Assembly: GCF_000018585.1 (NCBI RefSeq)
Contig: NC_009976.1
Coordinates: 367,982 to 431,981 of the forward strand
Direction: 5' to 3'
From: Prochlorococcus marinus str. MIT 9211
Lineage (GTDB): Bacteria; Cyanobacteriota; Cyanobacteriia; PCC-6307; Cyanobiaceae
Length of the DNA: 64,000 nt
The translations under genes were made by a program, and so were the position numbers. Below, piece by piece: positions 23,343 through 32,656 of the stretch. Numbering within the stretch: the stretch's first letter is position 1; each line of letters opens with the position of its first letter. The notes below the pieces were generated by a model. It ran no database searches. It had not been told where the DNA came from and saw only the letters and a list, made by a program, of their open reading frames with translations.

Positions 23343-23589
23343 ACCTGAAAAGGAAGTAATTCATCGCTTTGCATTCATAAAATCTCACAACAGATAATTA
23401 TCGTATGAATTAATCTAAGTATTCTTTGACTGCTTGACTTCTGCTCGCTTTTCGTCTTTGTATCCTAATTCTAATTGAAGAAATTTATATCTCTATTTAT
23501 GTGCAACATTGTAAAGCAGAAGCACCTTTAGGGGCCCGAATATGGCAATGAATCTAATGTCGAATAGATTTTCGAGCTAGTATTAAAGC

Positions 23590-23835
23590 TCAAAGGATTT
23601 GAACAACTTCGCTGACTTCGGGGATCATTTCACGTAGCTTTCTCTCAATTCCCATTTTTAAGGTCATGGTGCTGCTGGGGCAACTTCCACATGCTCCTTG
23701 AAGACGAACTTTGACGATTGGACCATCAATTTCTACTATTTCAACATTGCCTCCATCAGCCATTAGGAATGGCCTTAATTCATCAAGTACTTTTTCGACA
23801 TTGTCTTTAGTAAGGGGCATTGTTTCTTGAGTCAT
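23590..23835 (-). CDS. nfu: NifU C-terminal-domain protein (Nfu-type Fe-S scaffold)
   Basis: 81 aa. Consists only of the NifU C-terminal domain: [30 protein letters not shown] then [20 protein letters not shown] with the CxxC cluster-binding motif (residues ~53-56). Family knowledge: the cyanobacterial and plastid Nfu proteins assemble and pass [4Fe-4S] clusters, notably for photosystem I. ATG at 23835 lies 75 nt from the divergent mqo start; the 250 nt beyond its stop contain no supported gene. Confidence 0.95.
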   Translation of the reverse strand: MTQETMPLTKDNVEKVLDELRPFLMADGGNVEIVEIDGPIVKVRLQGACGSCPSSTMTLKMGIERKLREMIPEVSEVVQIL

Positions 23836-23910
23836 AATGTTGATTGAGTGGTTGATTGCTTTGAGCTTAGTTAACTAACTCACTTTGTGAATAAAAACAG
23901 AAACTAATCA

Positions 23911-25413
23911 GTGTTTATCTCTGAAGCTATTGGACCAGAAGATCGATTCGATGCAGTGCTAATAGGTGCTGGGATTATGAGCTCAACATTGGCTGTATTG
24001 CTTCATGAACTAGACCCTTGTATGCGAATCCTCATTGTTGAAAGATTAGATTCCCCGGCACTTGAGAGTACATCAGCTTTTAATAATTCAGGTACAGGCC
24101 ATGCAGCCAACTGTGAATTTAATTACACCCCATTACAATCAAACGGAAGAATAGAAATAGAAAAAGCTTTAAGCATTAACTCTTCATTTGAGAGGAGCTT
24201 GGAGTTTTGGGCTTCACTAGCTGAAATGGGAAGGATATCTCCTGCAACCTTCCTTAATTTTTTACCTCATATAAGTTTTGTATGGAAAGAAGCGGACTTG
24301 GATTTCTTAAAACAACGTTATTTGCAGCTAAGTTCAGAAGTGGCTTTTCAAAGAATGGAATGGAGTGATGATAAAGCCGAGCTTAAAGAGTGGATGCCAA
24401 TTGTTATGCAGGGGCGGCCTACCTCAGAAAAAGTTGCAGCAACTCGAATTCAACGTGGTACAGATGTAGACTTTGGTGCGCTTACTAGGGCCTATTTTGA
24501 TTCACTTGAAGAGAGTGGGTCTGTGCATATTCGACTCTCTACAGAGGTAATAGATATTCAAAGGTTTGGTCAGGATCCATGGAAATTATTCTTGAAAAGC
24601 GATTTAAATTCTTATTGCGTGGAAGGTAAGTTTGTTTTCCTTGGAGCCGGTGGAGGTGCATTATCGCTTTTGCAAAAATCTGGTATCCCTGAAGGTAAAT
24701 TTTATGGAGGCTTTCCTGTAAGTGGTCAATGGCTTGTTTGTAATGAGACGCAAGTAACAAATAACCATAACGCTAAAGTATATGGGAATGCAGACGTTGG
24801 CTCTCCGCCAATGTCCGTCCCTCATTTAGATACCCGTTGGATAAGAGGACGAAAATCACTTCTGTTTGGTCCTTTTGCAGGATTTAATACAAAGTTTTTA
24901 AAATATGGTTCAAATTGGGATTTATTTCGTTCTATTCAAATGGGCAATGTGGGAGCAATGGTTCAAGCTGGACTAGAAAATATTGATTTAATTAAGTATT
25001 TATATGGTCAACTTCAGCAAGACCATATATCTCGAGTTGACTCCTTGCAGAACTTCCTTCCAAATGCAAAATCAAAAGATTGGCATTTGTCTTTGGCGGG
25101 CCAAAGGGTGCAAATTATTAAAAAAACTTCAAAGGGAGGAAAATTAAAAATGGGTACTGAGATGGTCTCTTCTTCCGATGGTTCATTGGCTGCTTTACTC
25201 GGAGCATCACCAGGAGCAAGTACAGCTGTTGCAATTATGATTGATTTGTTACGCTCTTCCTGGGGAGAAAAGATGTCTACCAAGATTTGGCAGGACAGGT
25301 TAAGAAGGTTAATACCAAGTTTTGGAGAAGATCTTAACTCAAATGAATCTATGCTTAAAGCCACTCGTGACCGTAATGATTCTTTGCTGGGCTTTGGTGA
25401 AAAAAATCAATAG
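23911..25413 (+). CDS. mqo: Malate:quinone oxidoreductase
   Basis: 500 aa, GTG start. FAD-dependent peripheral membrane enzyme that oxidises malate to oxaloacetate and reduces quinone. FAD-binding motif [21 protein letters not shown] (split, ~14-34), [18 protein letters not shown] (~57-74), [18 protein letters not shown] (~183-200), [11 protein letters not shown] (~246-256), SGQWLVCN, and the C-terminal [18 protein letters not shown] (~428-445) are Mqo signatures. Not universal in Prochlorococcus; here it sits between nfu and lepA. In cyanobacteria it can feed the plastoquinone pool and complete malate oxidation. Confidence 0.95.
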   Translation: MFISEAIGPEDRFDAVLIGAGIMSSTLAVLLHELDPCMRILIVERLDSPALESTSAFNNSGTGHAANCEFNYTPLQSNGRIEIEKALSINSSFERSLEFWASLAEMGRISPATFLNFLPHISFVWKEADLDFLKQRYLQLSSEVAFQRMEWSDDKAELKEWMPIVMQGRPTSEKVAATRIQRGTDVDFGALTRAYFDSLEESGSVHIRLSTEVIDIQRFGQDPWKLFLKSDLNSYCVEGKFVFLGAGGGALSLLQKSGIPEGKFYGGFPVSGQWLVCNETQVTNNHNAKVYGNADVGSPPMSVPHLDTRWIRGRKSLLFGPFAGFNTKFLKYGSNWDLFRSIQMGNVGAMVQAGLENIDLIKYLYGQLQQDHISRVDSLQNFLPNAKSKDWHLSLAGQRVQIIKKTSKGGKLKMGTEMVSSSDGSLAALLGASPGASTAVAIMIDLLRSSWGEKMSTKIWQDRLRRLIPSFGEDLNSNESMLKATRDRNDSLLGFGEKNQ

Positions 25414-25493
25414 TATCCTCTGGGAAGATAGGGTTAGCTATATAAGAGCAGATTGCCACATTATGCCTCTTAGCGAATTGAAGCTTTAATCAC

Positions 25494-27302
25494 ATGACCA
25501 ATGTCCCTGTTTCTCGGTTGAGGAACTTTTGCATAATTGCTCATATAGATCACGGGAAGTCCACGCTTGCGGACCGGCTTTTGCAAGATACGGCTACAGT
25601 CGCTTCTCGGGATATGCAAGATCAATTTTTGGACAACATGGAGCTTGAGAGAGAGAGAGGAATAACTATTAAATTACAGGCTGCGAGGATGAAATATACC
25701 GCTACCGATGGTAACGAATATGTACTTAATTTGATTGACACTCCAGGCCATGTTGACTTTTCTTATGAAGTTAGCCGCTCCTTGCAGGCTTGCGAAGGGG
25801 CCCTATTGGTTGTAGATGCAAGTCAGGGGGTTGAAGCTCAGACATTGGCAAATGTCTACTTAGCTTTAGAAAATGATTTGGAAATTATTCCTGTTCTAAA
25901 CAAAGTTGATTTACCAGGCTCTGACCCTGAGAAAATTAAAAAAGAAATTGAGTCAATTATTGGGCTGGATACTTCTCAAGCAATTTCTTGTTCCGCCAAA
26001 ACAGGTTTAGGAGTTACTGATATTCTTCAAGCAGTTGTTGAACGTGTTCCGCCACCCAAAGATACGTTAGAACAGGCAACCCAAGCATTGATTTTTGACT
26101 CTTATTACGATCCATATAGAGGAGTGATTGTTTATTTTCGAGTAACTGCAGGAAGTATTTCAGCAAGAGATCAAATTCTATTGATGGCGAGTAAGAAGAG
26201 CTATGAGCTTGACGAGATCGGAATCATGGCACCAGACCAACAAAAGGTCAATGAACTACATGCAGGAGAAGTTGGTTATTTAGCGGCATCGATTAAAGCG
26301 GTATCAGATGCTCGAGTTGGTGACACCATTACTTTACTTAATGCTCCCGCGGCTGACCCATTGCCAGGCTATACAGAAGCAAAGCCAATGGTATTTTGCG
26401 GTCTTTTCCCTACTGATGCAGATCAATATCCTGACTTAAGAGAAGCCTTAGAGAAATTACAGCTTTCAGACGCTGCTTTGAAGTATGAACCTGAAACAAG
26501 TAGTGCTATGGGGTTTGGTTTTAGATGTGGCTTCCTTGGTCTCCTTCACATGGAGATCGTTCAGGAAAGATTAGAGCGAGAATATGATTTGGACTTAATA
26601 GTGACAGCCCCGTCAGTAATTTATCAAGTCAACATGCTTAATGGGGAAGCCCTGATGATAGATAATCCTGCGACTTTGCCTGACCCGCAACACCGAGACT
26701 CTATAGAAGAGCCATATGTTCGTATGGAGATTTATGCTCCTAATGATTACAATGGAACTCTGATGGGCCTTTGCCAGGATCGACGGGGTGAATTCGTAGA
26801 TATGAAGTATATAACTACAGATAGGGTGACACTTATTTATGAGATGCCTCTTGCTGAGGTGGTAACTGATTTCTTCGATCAAATGAAGAGTCGGACTAAA
26901 GGATATGCTTCCATGGAATACCATTTAATTGGTTATCGTAAAAATGATTTGGTTCGCTTAGATGTCTTGATTAATTCAGACAAGGCAGATCCATTAACTA
27001 CAATTGTTCATCGTGATAAGGCTTATGGGGTAGGGAGGGCACTGGTCGATAAGTTAAAAGAGCTTATCCCTAGGCAGCAGTTTAAAATACCTTTACAAGC
27101 TTCTATTGGCAGTAGAATTATTGCAAGTCAGAATATCAGTGCCTTACGTAAGGATGTTTTAGCAAAGTGTTACGGTGGTGATATCTCACGAAAGAAAAAA
27201 TTACTTCAAAAGCAAGCGAAAGGCAAGAAAAGAATGAAGTCTATGGGTAAGGTCGATGTACCTCAAGAGGCATTTATGGCTGTATTGAAGTTGAATTCAT
27301 AG
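25494..27302 (+). CDS. lepA: Translation elongation factor 4 (LepA)
   Basis: 602 aa. Ribosomal GTPase that acts on stalled or mistranslocated ribosomes. G1 P-loop [15 protein letters not shown] (~16-30), G2 RERGITIK (~53-60), G3 DTPGHVDF (~82-89), G4 NKVD (~136-139) and G5 SAKTG are all intact; the LepA-specific C-terminal domain ends with [26 protein letters not shown] (split). ATG at 25494 gives the conserved [15 protein letters not shown] beginning. Length standard. Followed by an orphan peptide-type ABC permease gene on the same strand. Confidence 0.97.
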   Translation: MTNVPVSRLRNFCIIAHIDHGKSTLADRLLQDTATVASRDMQDQFLDNMELERERGITIKLQAARMKYTATDGNEYVLNLIDTPGHVDFSYEVSRSLQACEGALLVVDASQGVEAQTLANVYLALENDLEIIPVLNKVDLPGSDPEKIKKEIESIIGLDTSQAISCSAKTGLGVTDILQAVVERVPPPKDTLEQATQALIFDSYYDPYRGVIVYFRVTAGSISARDQILLMASKKSYELDEIGIMAPDQQKVNELHAGEVGYLAASIKAVSDARVGDTITLLNAPAADPLPGYTEAKPMVFCGLFPTDADQYPDLREALEKLQLSDAALKYEPETSSAMGFGFRCGFLGLLHMEIVQERLEREYDLDLIVTAPSVIYQVNMLNGEALMIDNPATLPDPQHRDSIEEPYVRMEIYAPNDYNGTLMGLCQDRRGEFVDMKYITTDRVTLIYEMPLAEVVTDFFDQMKSRTKGYASMEYHLIGYRKNDLVRLDVLINSDKADPLTTIVHRDKAYGVGRALVDKLKELIPRQQFKIPLQASIGSRIIASQNISALRKDVLAKCYGGDISRKKKLLQKQAKGKKRMKSMGKVDVPQEAFMAVLKLNS

Positions 27303-27492
27303 GTAGAGAACTAACATGAAAGATTCTTTGGGGTTTATTGTTCAAGAAAATTGTTCGCTGGCTTGGAGTTAATTCAGTTTGATTTGGACTTTTCTTTTTG
27401 CTAATAGTAGACCAAGCAATGAATACTAAAAATAATACTCCTATTGTTATGGTTAATTCACCTACTGTTAGGCCATCATTCTTTAAATTCAT
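27274..27492 (-). CDS. Possible small single-span membrane protein, 72 aa
   Basis: 72 aa. One clear membrane segment near the N-terminus ([21 protein letters not shown], split, ~10-30) followed by a basic KKKSP stop-transfer and a polar tail; N-out or N-in not decided. The last ~9 codons overlap the end of lepA antisense by 29 bp. It lies divergently from the ABC permease gene 72 nt away. The hydrophobic profile argues for a real gene; the lack of a recognised family and the antisense overlap argue for caution. Confidence 0.4.
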   Translation of the reverse strand: MNLKNDGLTVGELTITIGVLFLVFIAWSTISKKKSPNQTELTPSQRTIFLNNKPQRIFHVSSLPMNSTSIQP

Positions 27493-27564
27493 TTTGAGTT
27501 TATTTAGTAATTATATTTAAGCGCTTCTTACTTCACATTTCTACCCTTATCATGACTTTAAGAA

Positions 27565-28452
27565 TTGGTTTTTGCATTGAGCTTTCCTCTTTCCCCTAGG
27601 GTGTTTGGGAGTAAGACTCTTTCTAGTCAGATGGCTCGATGGGGGATCTTAATCTTATGTGCTTATTTTGCTGCAGCATTGATCACCCCAGCTCTTACCA
27701 GTCTCGGCTTCTTGCCAGACCCTCAATTAGGCCTTGATAATCCGATTTACGCCTCGCCCTCATTAGACCATTGGTGTGGAACAGATCGTCTGGGCAGAGA
27801 TGTGTGTGTACGAACTTTGACAGGAAGTAGAGTTGCTCTGACTGTTGTCTTGCTCGCTGTGAGCTTGGCAGTCTTAATAGGAGTTCCTTTGGGAATATTA
27901 AGTGGATATTTAGGTGGTTTTTTTGACAGAGTAATTGTTCTATTAATGGAAACACTATATACGATGCCTGTATTACTACTTTCAGTAGTTATTGCATTTT
28001 TACTTGGCCGTGGGATTGTCAATGCGGCAATTGCTTTGTGTGTTGTATACGTCCCGCAATACTTTCGTGTTGTCAGAAACCAAACGGCTCAAGCTAAAGC
28101 AGAGCTTTATGTTGAAGCTGCACGAGCAATGGGAGCTGGACCTTTGTGGATAATGCGAAAGTATTTATTGAAAAATGTAATTACATCTGTGCCTGTGCTT
28201 TTAACTTTAAATGCTGCTGATGCAGTCTTGGTCCTAGGAGGTCTTGGGTTCCTAGGGTTAGGATTGCCCGAAGCTATACCCGAATGGGGTAGTGATTTAA
28301 ATATGGCATTAGATGCTGTCCCTATAGGGATTTGGTGGACTGCTCTGTACCCTGGCATCGCAATGTTTGGATTGGTATTGGGACTCTCTTTCGTTGGTGA
28401 GGCTCTAGAAGAATTTATGAATCTGAACAATGTTGAAGACAGTGGAATTTAG
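27565..28452 (+). CDS. ABC transporter permease, DppC/OppC type
   Basis: 295 aa. Inner-membrane permease of the peptide/nickel (DppC/OppC) family: N-terminal TM then a periplasmic loop with HWCGTDRLGRDVCVRTLTGSR (split, ~70-90), typical of DppC (GTDxLGRDvxSR), five further membrane segments, and the EAA coupling loop VEAARAMGAGPLWIMRKYLLKN (split, ~190-211). TTG start at 27565 assumed; the conserved region starts near residue 20. No ATPase, second permease or binding protein lies next to it, so its partners must be elsewhere. Confidence 0.9.
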   Translation: MVFALSFPLSPRVFGSKTLSSQMARWGILILCAYFAAALITPALTSLGFLPDPQLGLDNPIYASPSLDHWCGTDRLGRDVCVRTLTGSRVALTVVLLAVSLAVLIGVPLGILSGYLGGFFDRVIVLLMETLYTMPVLLLSVVIAFLLGRGIVNAAIALCVVYVPQYFRVVRNQTAQAKAELYVEAARAMGAGPLWIMRKYLLKNVITSVPVLLTLNAADAVLVLGGLGFLGLGLPEAIPEWGSDLNMALDAVPIGIWWTALYPGIAMFGLVLGLSFVGEALEEFMNLNNVEDSGI

Positions 28453-28490
28453 TAATTATCAGAAAATCTAATTCATTTTAATTAGTAGGC

Positions 28491-29180
28491 TTAACATCTA
28501 ACTTTTATTGCTCTTGGTATATGTTCAAGAATCTCTCCTTCTGAATTCAATTTAGGGTACTGCCTTCCCTCTTGATTGCACCAGTTGGCGACTTCAGGAT
28601 AACACCACTCAAACAAGATTTTTTCATATATTTCATTGGGTAGGCCTTCACCATTTTGAGGAAGAGTTCCGCTTACTTCTCTTTGACGTAATGCCTCGAA
28701 GAGTAGTGCACTCGCGGCTACCGAGACGTTTAAAGATTGCACCATTCCTCTCATTGGGATGTAAATTGCAGCATCCATTAATCTTGTAGCAGGTTCACTT
28801 AGTCCCCATTTTTCTGCACCTAAAACAAATGCTGTTGGGCCAGTATAATCGCAATAACGATAATCTATAGCGTCAACACTTAGATTGGTTCCGTAAAGCT
28901 TAAAACCTTGCTTTTTTAGAAAGAGAGCGGCCGCTTCGATATTCTTATGATCTTTAAGGGGGACCCATTTTTGACTCCCTTGGGCAGTGCTATTAAAAGT
29001 TCTTGTTTTAGTTTCACGTGCTACTGCATGTGCTTCTAAAACTCCAGCTGCATCACATGTACGCATAATGGCTGAGAGATTATGGGGTTTTTCTACTTGC
29101 TCAACAAGGATTGTTAGGTCAGAGATGCGACGATTAAGTATAGATTTAAGCTTTTTAAATCGTCGGGGCAATAAAGGCAT
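28491..29180 (-). CDS. trmH: tRNA (guanosine-2'-O-)-methyltransferase TrmH
   Basis: 229 aa. SPOUT methyltransferase that 2'-O-methylates G18 in the tRNA D-loop. Motif 1 VEQVEKPHNLSAIMRTCDAAGV (split, ~28-50), motif 2 FVLGAEKWGLSE (~118-129), motif 3 IPMRGMVQSLNVSVAASALLFEA (split, ~146-168) with the trefoil-knot SAM site, and a C-terminal TrmH extension (WCYPEVANWCNQEGRQYP). Standard length. Divergent from rsmB across a 350-nt gap that may hold a small ORF just upstream of trmH. Confidence 0.94.
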   Translation of the reverse strand: MPLLPRRFKKLKSILNRRISDLTILVEQVEKPHNLSAIMRTCDAAGVLEAHAVARETKTRTFNSTAQGSQKWVPLKDHKNIEAAALFLKKQGFKLYGTNLSVDAIDYRYCDYTGPTAFVLGAEKWGLSEPATRLMDAAIYIPMRGMVQSLNVSVAASALLFEALRQREVSGTLPQNGEGLPNEIYEKILFEWCYPEVANWCNQEGRQYPKLNSEGEILEHIPRAIKVRC

Positions 29181-29530
29181 GAGATGGAACTTTTAATGGA
29201 CTAGTTTTCAATAGTGTGTTCAATTGGAACCTCTATGAAATAGTTGATTTCTGGATGCAATGGGGCGGGGAGCCTCGACGCTAGAAGGAGGATGGATGGT
29301 TTGACTGATAAGGATTCGATCGTCAACATAAGCTTAAGAGAGCTATATTTCAAAGGTAGCCAGTATCTATAAGAGTGTATTCAATGCAATCTTGTTGCTC
29401 GAAACTTAGACTAAAAGTTAGTAATTATCTTTACTAGGAATTGTCTGGAAACCATTAGGAAACTTTTCTAACTTGGTATAAAAAATAAAAGGAGTCTTTT
29501 ATCTCAATCGAAACTTCAAAATCTGGACTA
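29181..29530. other. 350-nt intergenic region with two mutually antisense 42-codon ORFs
   Basis: Lies between divergent trmH and rsmB. Minus: ATG at 29329 to TAG at 29201, 42 aa (MLTIESLSVKPSILLLASRL... ending EVPIEHTIEN), 20 nt before trmH. Plus: TTG at 29244 to TAA at 29372, 42 aa, containing an internal AAGGAGG (29285-29291) 9 nt before a TTG at 29301 that would give a 23-aa peptide. They cover the same bases, so at most one is real. Otherwise it must contain the promoters of both flanking genes; I see no RNA gene. Confidence 0.35.
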
Positions 29531-30829
29531 TTGCCAAGAATGGCTGCTTGGAAGGTTTTGCAGGCTGTCTCTGCTGGTGCTTATGCAGAGACGGCCCTTG
29601 ACCAGGTCTTAAACAAATACTCTATGAAAGCAATTGATAAAGCTCTGACAACAGAGATTGCTTACGGTTCAATTCGACAAAGGAAGTATTTAGATTCTTG
29701 GATTGATAACTTGGCAAAGATTTCGGCCTTAAAACAACCTCCTAGGCTGAGATGGCTACTGCATATAGGCCTTTACCAAATCTTTTTAATGGAGAGAATA
29801 CCTGTTTCTGCAGTAGTGAATACAACCGTTCAATTGGCCAAAAACAATAATTTAAATAAGCTTTCTTCGGTAGTAAATGGAATTCTTCGCAATGCGATTC
29901 GAATTAGAGAGGCTGGGCAAGGCTTACCATTCAAGTCAAATGCTTCGGAAGAGTTAGCACAGTCTTTCTCGATCCCATTATGGTTGGCTAATTCATTGAT
30001 CACTTGGCGTGGCGAACAAGGTGCAAAGAGTATTGCTATGGCTTTTAATCAGCCCCCTGCCTTTGATTTAAGAATTAATCGATGTAAAACAAACCCTAGG
30101 AGTGTGCAAGAGATTTTTGATAAATTTGGGATTACGAGTCTACCTATTAAAGGATGCACTTCAGGATTGCAAATAACCTCAGGGATGGGTGACTTACGCA
30201 AATGGCCTGGATATGAAGGAGGTGAATGGTCAGTTCAGGATAGATCATCTCAGTGGATTGCTCCATTGCTTGAAGCTGAACCTGGCGATCGAATTTTAGA
30301 TGCATGCTCTGCTCCAGGAGGCAAGGCAACTCATCTTGCGGAATTGATTGACGATAATGGTGAGATATGGGCAGTTGATCGCTCTCCTAAACGTCTACAG
30401 AAAGTGTCTGAGAACGCGACGCGTTTAGGCTTGAATTCTCTTAAATGCTTGGCTGCTGATGCCTCAATGTTATTAGACTGTAAGCCCCACTGGAAGGGCT
30501 ATTTTCAAAGAATTTTGGTTGATGCCCCTTGCTCGGGTTTGGGAACATTGAGTAGAAATCCAGATGCTCGTTGGCGAATGACTCCCGAAAAAATTGATGA
30601 GTTGATTATTTTACAAGCCCGGTTACTGAGAGGAGTTCTACCTTTATTGTCTCCTGGAGGGAGAATCGTATATTCAACCTGCACTATGCACCCAGAAGAA
30701 AACTTCAAACAAGTTGGGGAATTTTTAGCATTGCACCCCAAAGTAAAACTTAAGTATCAAAATCAAATTTGGCCAGATGATGCACAATCAGGAGATGGTT
30801 TCTATGCGGCAGTTATTGATATAGATTAA
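29531..30829 (+). CDS. rsmB: 16S rRNA (cytosine-967-C5)-methyltransferase RsmB
   Basis: 432 aa from TTG at 29531. NusB-like N-terminal RNA-binding domain (~1-135), then the methyltransferase: SAM motif DACSAPGGKATHLAEL (~256-271), DAPCSGLGTLSRNPDARW (~332-349) with one catalytic Cys, and YSTCTMHPEEN (~379-389) with the second Cys. Start is ambiguous: the frame opens at 29489 and the best Shine-Dalgarno (GGAG, 29491-29494) is 6 nt before an in-frame ATC at 29501, which would add ten residues (ISIETSKSGL) resembling the usual N-terminus; no ATG is available. Confidence 0.93.
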   Translation: MPRMAAWKVLQAVSAGAYAETALDQVLNKYSMKAIDKALTTEIAYGSIRQRKYLDSWIDNLAKISALKQPPRLRWLLHIGLYQIFLMERIPVSAVVNTTVQLAKNNNLNKLSSVVNGILRNAIRIREAGQGLPFKSNASEELAQSFSIPLWLANSLITWRGEQGAKSIAMAFNQPPAFDLRINRCKTNPRSVQEIFDKFGITSLPIKGCTSGLQITSGMGDLRKWPGYEGGEWSVQDRSSQWIAPLLEAEPGDRILDACSAPGGKATHLAELIDDNGEIWAVDRSPKRLQKVSENATRLGLNSLKCLAADASMLLDCKPHWKGYFQRILVDAPCSGLGTLSRNPDARWRMTPEKIDELIILQARLLRGVLPLLSPGGRIVYSTCTMHPEENFKQVGEFLALHPKVKLKYQNQIWPDDAQSGDGFYAAVIDID

Positions 30830-30847
30830 GTGCTTTATATATAGCCC

Positions 30848-32656
30848 TCATGGTTTTCTGGGAAACTTTAAAGGTTCAAAATCATCGTCTATTCCTTCTA
30901 TAAATTGCTTCCAAATCAATGCAGCTTCTCCACTACTACTTTTTATCTCTTTATTATTGTCATAGCCCAGCCAAACACCTGTTGTAAGTTGTGGGATCGA
31001 CCCAATAAACCAAAGGTCTCTATTGCCTTCTGAAGTCCCAGTCTTGCCAGCGACTTGCCTTGTCTTTAGCGATGCTGCCACACCAGTACCTTCGCTAACA
31101 ACTCTTCTTAGCATCCAGTTTATTGTATCTGCTACTCGCTTGGAGAGGACTCTTTTGCTTCTCTTTTTGTTTATCTCGTTGCTCCAAATAATGCTGTTGT
31201 CAGGCCCCCTAATTTCTTCAAAAGGAGATGGCTCTATGTATAAACCGCGATTATTAATTCCAGCATAAGCCCCTGTCATGTTTAACACTGTCTCTTCATA
31301 TGCTCCAATCGCTAAAGGGTAGTAATGGCCAAGTTTGGCTTCATTCCCTACACCCAGTTGATTGGCCATGGCAATGACTTTCTTAAAGCCTACTTTTGCT
31401 AAAAGATCAATAGCAATGGTATTTAATGATTTGCTGAAGGCTTCTGAAAGAGAAACTTCACCATAATATTTCCCTCCAAAATTTTTAGGGCAGTAGCCAT
31501 ACCAACATCTTGGGGTATCAAACATTAAATCCTCAGGTTTAAAACCTTCGTTTATTGCTACTGCATAGGGGAATACTTTAAAAGTTGACCCAGGAGAGCG
31601 ATATGCCTGAGTAGCACGATTGAATTGATTACTACTAAAATCTTTTCCTCCTACTAATACTCTTATCAACCCTGTACTTGGCTCGATAGAGACTATTGCC
31701 CCTTCCCTCTCCCCTGGGCTTTGGTTACGCAGGATTGATTTTGCTTTGGATTGCCAATTAAGGTTTAAACTAGTTTTTATTTGTAGGCCTCCAACTTCGA
31801 GCTGCTCTTTAGAAAGAAAATATGGCAGTTTTTGCTCTACCCAGCTTGTGAAAAATGGAGCAGTGCTTTTAGAATATTTGGGGTAAGCCGGCTTAAGGCT
31901 TAATGGAGATCTTAAGGATGTCATTAACTCAGAATTAGAGATGAAGCCTTGAAGATGCATTTTCTTTAAAACAATTGCTCTTCGTTTGATTGCTAAGTCA
32001 CTATTAACTAGGGGTGAATACAATGAGGGAGCAGGCGTTAGCCCTGCTATTAGTGCAACCTCTTCAAGTGTTAAAAGATCAGGGGATTTAGAAAAATATA
32101 TCCAGGCAGCATCAGCAACACCATAAGCACTAGAACCAAGGTAGACGTTATTTATATATTGCTCGAGGATTGTTTTTTTACTGAAGTGACGTTCTAGCTT
32201 GTATGCGAGAGCAATCTCTTTCAGCTTTCTTGTATAAGTTCTCTCTTGGGTTAAGAAAATTATTCGTGCCAATTGTTGTGTAATAGTACTTGCGCCTTCA
32301 GCGACTCTTTGTTGACGGATATTGGTTATAAGAGCTCTTCCAATTCCCCAGAAATCAACACCTTTATGCTCATAAAATCGTCGATCTTCAGCCGCAACAA
32401 AGGCTTGTTCGATTAGCCTTGGCATTCCCCCAGGCCTGATCTTGTGGCGAGTGTTAGGCCCTAATTTTTGAATTATTTCTTCGTTTGATGCAAGTAGTGT
32501 AATAGTGCCAGGACGACTATATGAAGTTATTTTGCTTGGATTAGGGAGTAAAGAATCTATTGAATCAGTCGCAAACCTTTCAGTAATTGCGATTAATGAA
32601 CCAATTGTTAATGAGCCGAAGGCTATAAATAGAAATGCCGGTAATTTTCGGCCCAC
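30848..32656 (-). CDS. Class A penicillin-binding protein (PBP1-type glycosyltransferase/transpeptidase)
   Basis: 602 aa. Bifunctional cell-wall synthase: N-terminal signal anchor (PAFLFIAFGSLTIGSLIA, ~5-22), GT51 glycosyltransferase (~70-240) with EDRRFYEHKGVDFWGIGRAL (~91-110; catalytic Glu in AAEDRRFYEH) and EGASTITQQLAR (~118-129), and transpeptidase (~290-585) with SxxK in SPGSTFKVF (~353), SxN in SLNTIA (~408) and KTGTSEG (~536). Smaller than E. coli PBP1a and without a PASTA tail. Its ATG overlaps the chlG stop by 1 bp (TAATG), so it is translated behind chlG. Confidence 0.94.
   Translation of the reverse strand: MGRKLPAFLFIAFGSLTIGSLIAITERFATDSIDSLLPNPSKITSYSRPGTITLLASNEEIIQKLGPNTRHKIRPGGMPRLIEQAFVAAEDRRFYEHKGVDFWGIGRALITNIRQQRVAEGASTITQQLARIIFLTQERTYTRKLKEIALAYKLERHFSKKTILEQYINNVYLGSSAYGVADAAWIYFSKSPDLLTLEEVALIAGLTPAPSLYSPLVNSDLAIKRRAIVLKKMHLQGFISNSELMTSLRSPLSLKPAYPKYSKSTAPFFTSWVEQKLPYFLSKEQLEVGGLQIKTSLNLNWQSKAKSILRNQSPGEREGAIVSIEPSTGLIRVLVGGKDFSSNQFNRATQAYRSPGSTFKVFPYAVAINEGFKPEDLMFDTPRCWYGYCPKNFGGKYYGEVSLSEAFSKSLNTIAIDLLAKVGFKKVIAMANQLGVGNEAKLGHYYPLAIGAYEETVLNMTGAYAGINNRGLYIEPSPFEEIRGPDNSIIWSNEINKKRSKRVLSKRVADTINWMLRRVVSEGTGVAASLKTRQVAGKTGTSEGNRDLWFIGSIPQLTTGVWLGYDNNKEIKSSSGEAALIWKQFIEGIDDDFEPLKFPRKP

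Noticed and set aside
23343-23589. Possible tRNA, small RNA or short gene between the 87-aa protein gene and nfu
   Set aside because: No cloverleaf or intrinsic terminator found. A 25-codon open stretch on minus (ending EVKQSKNT) has no start codon.
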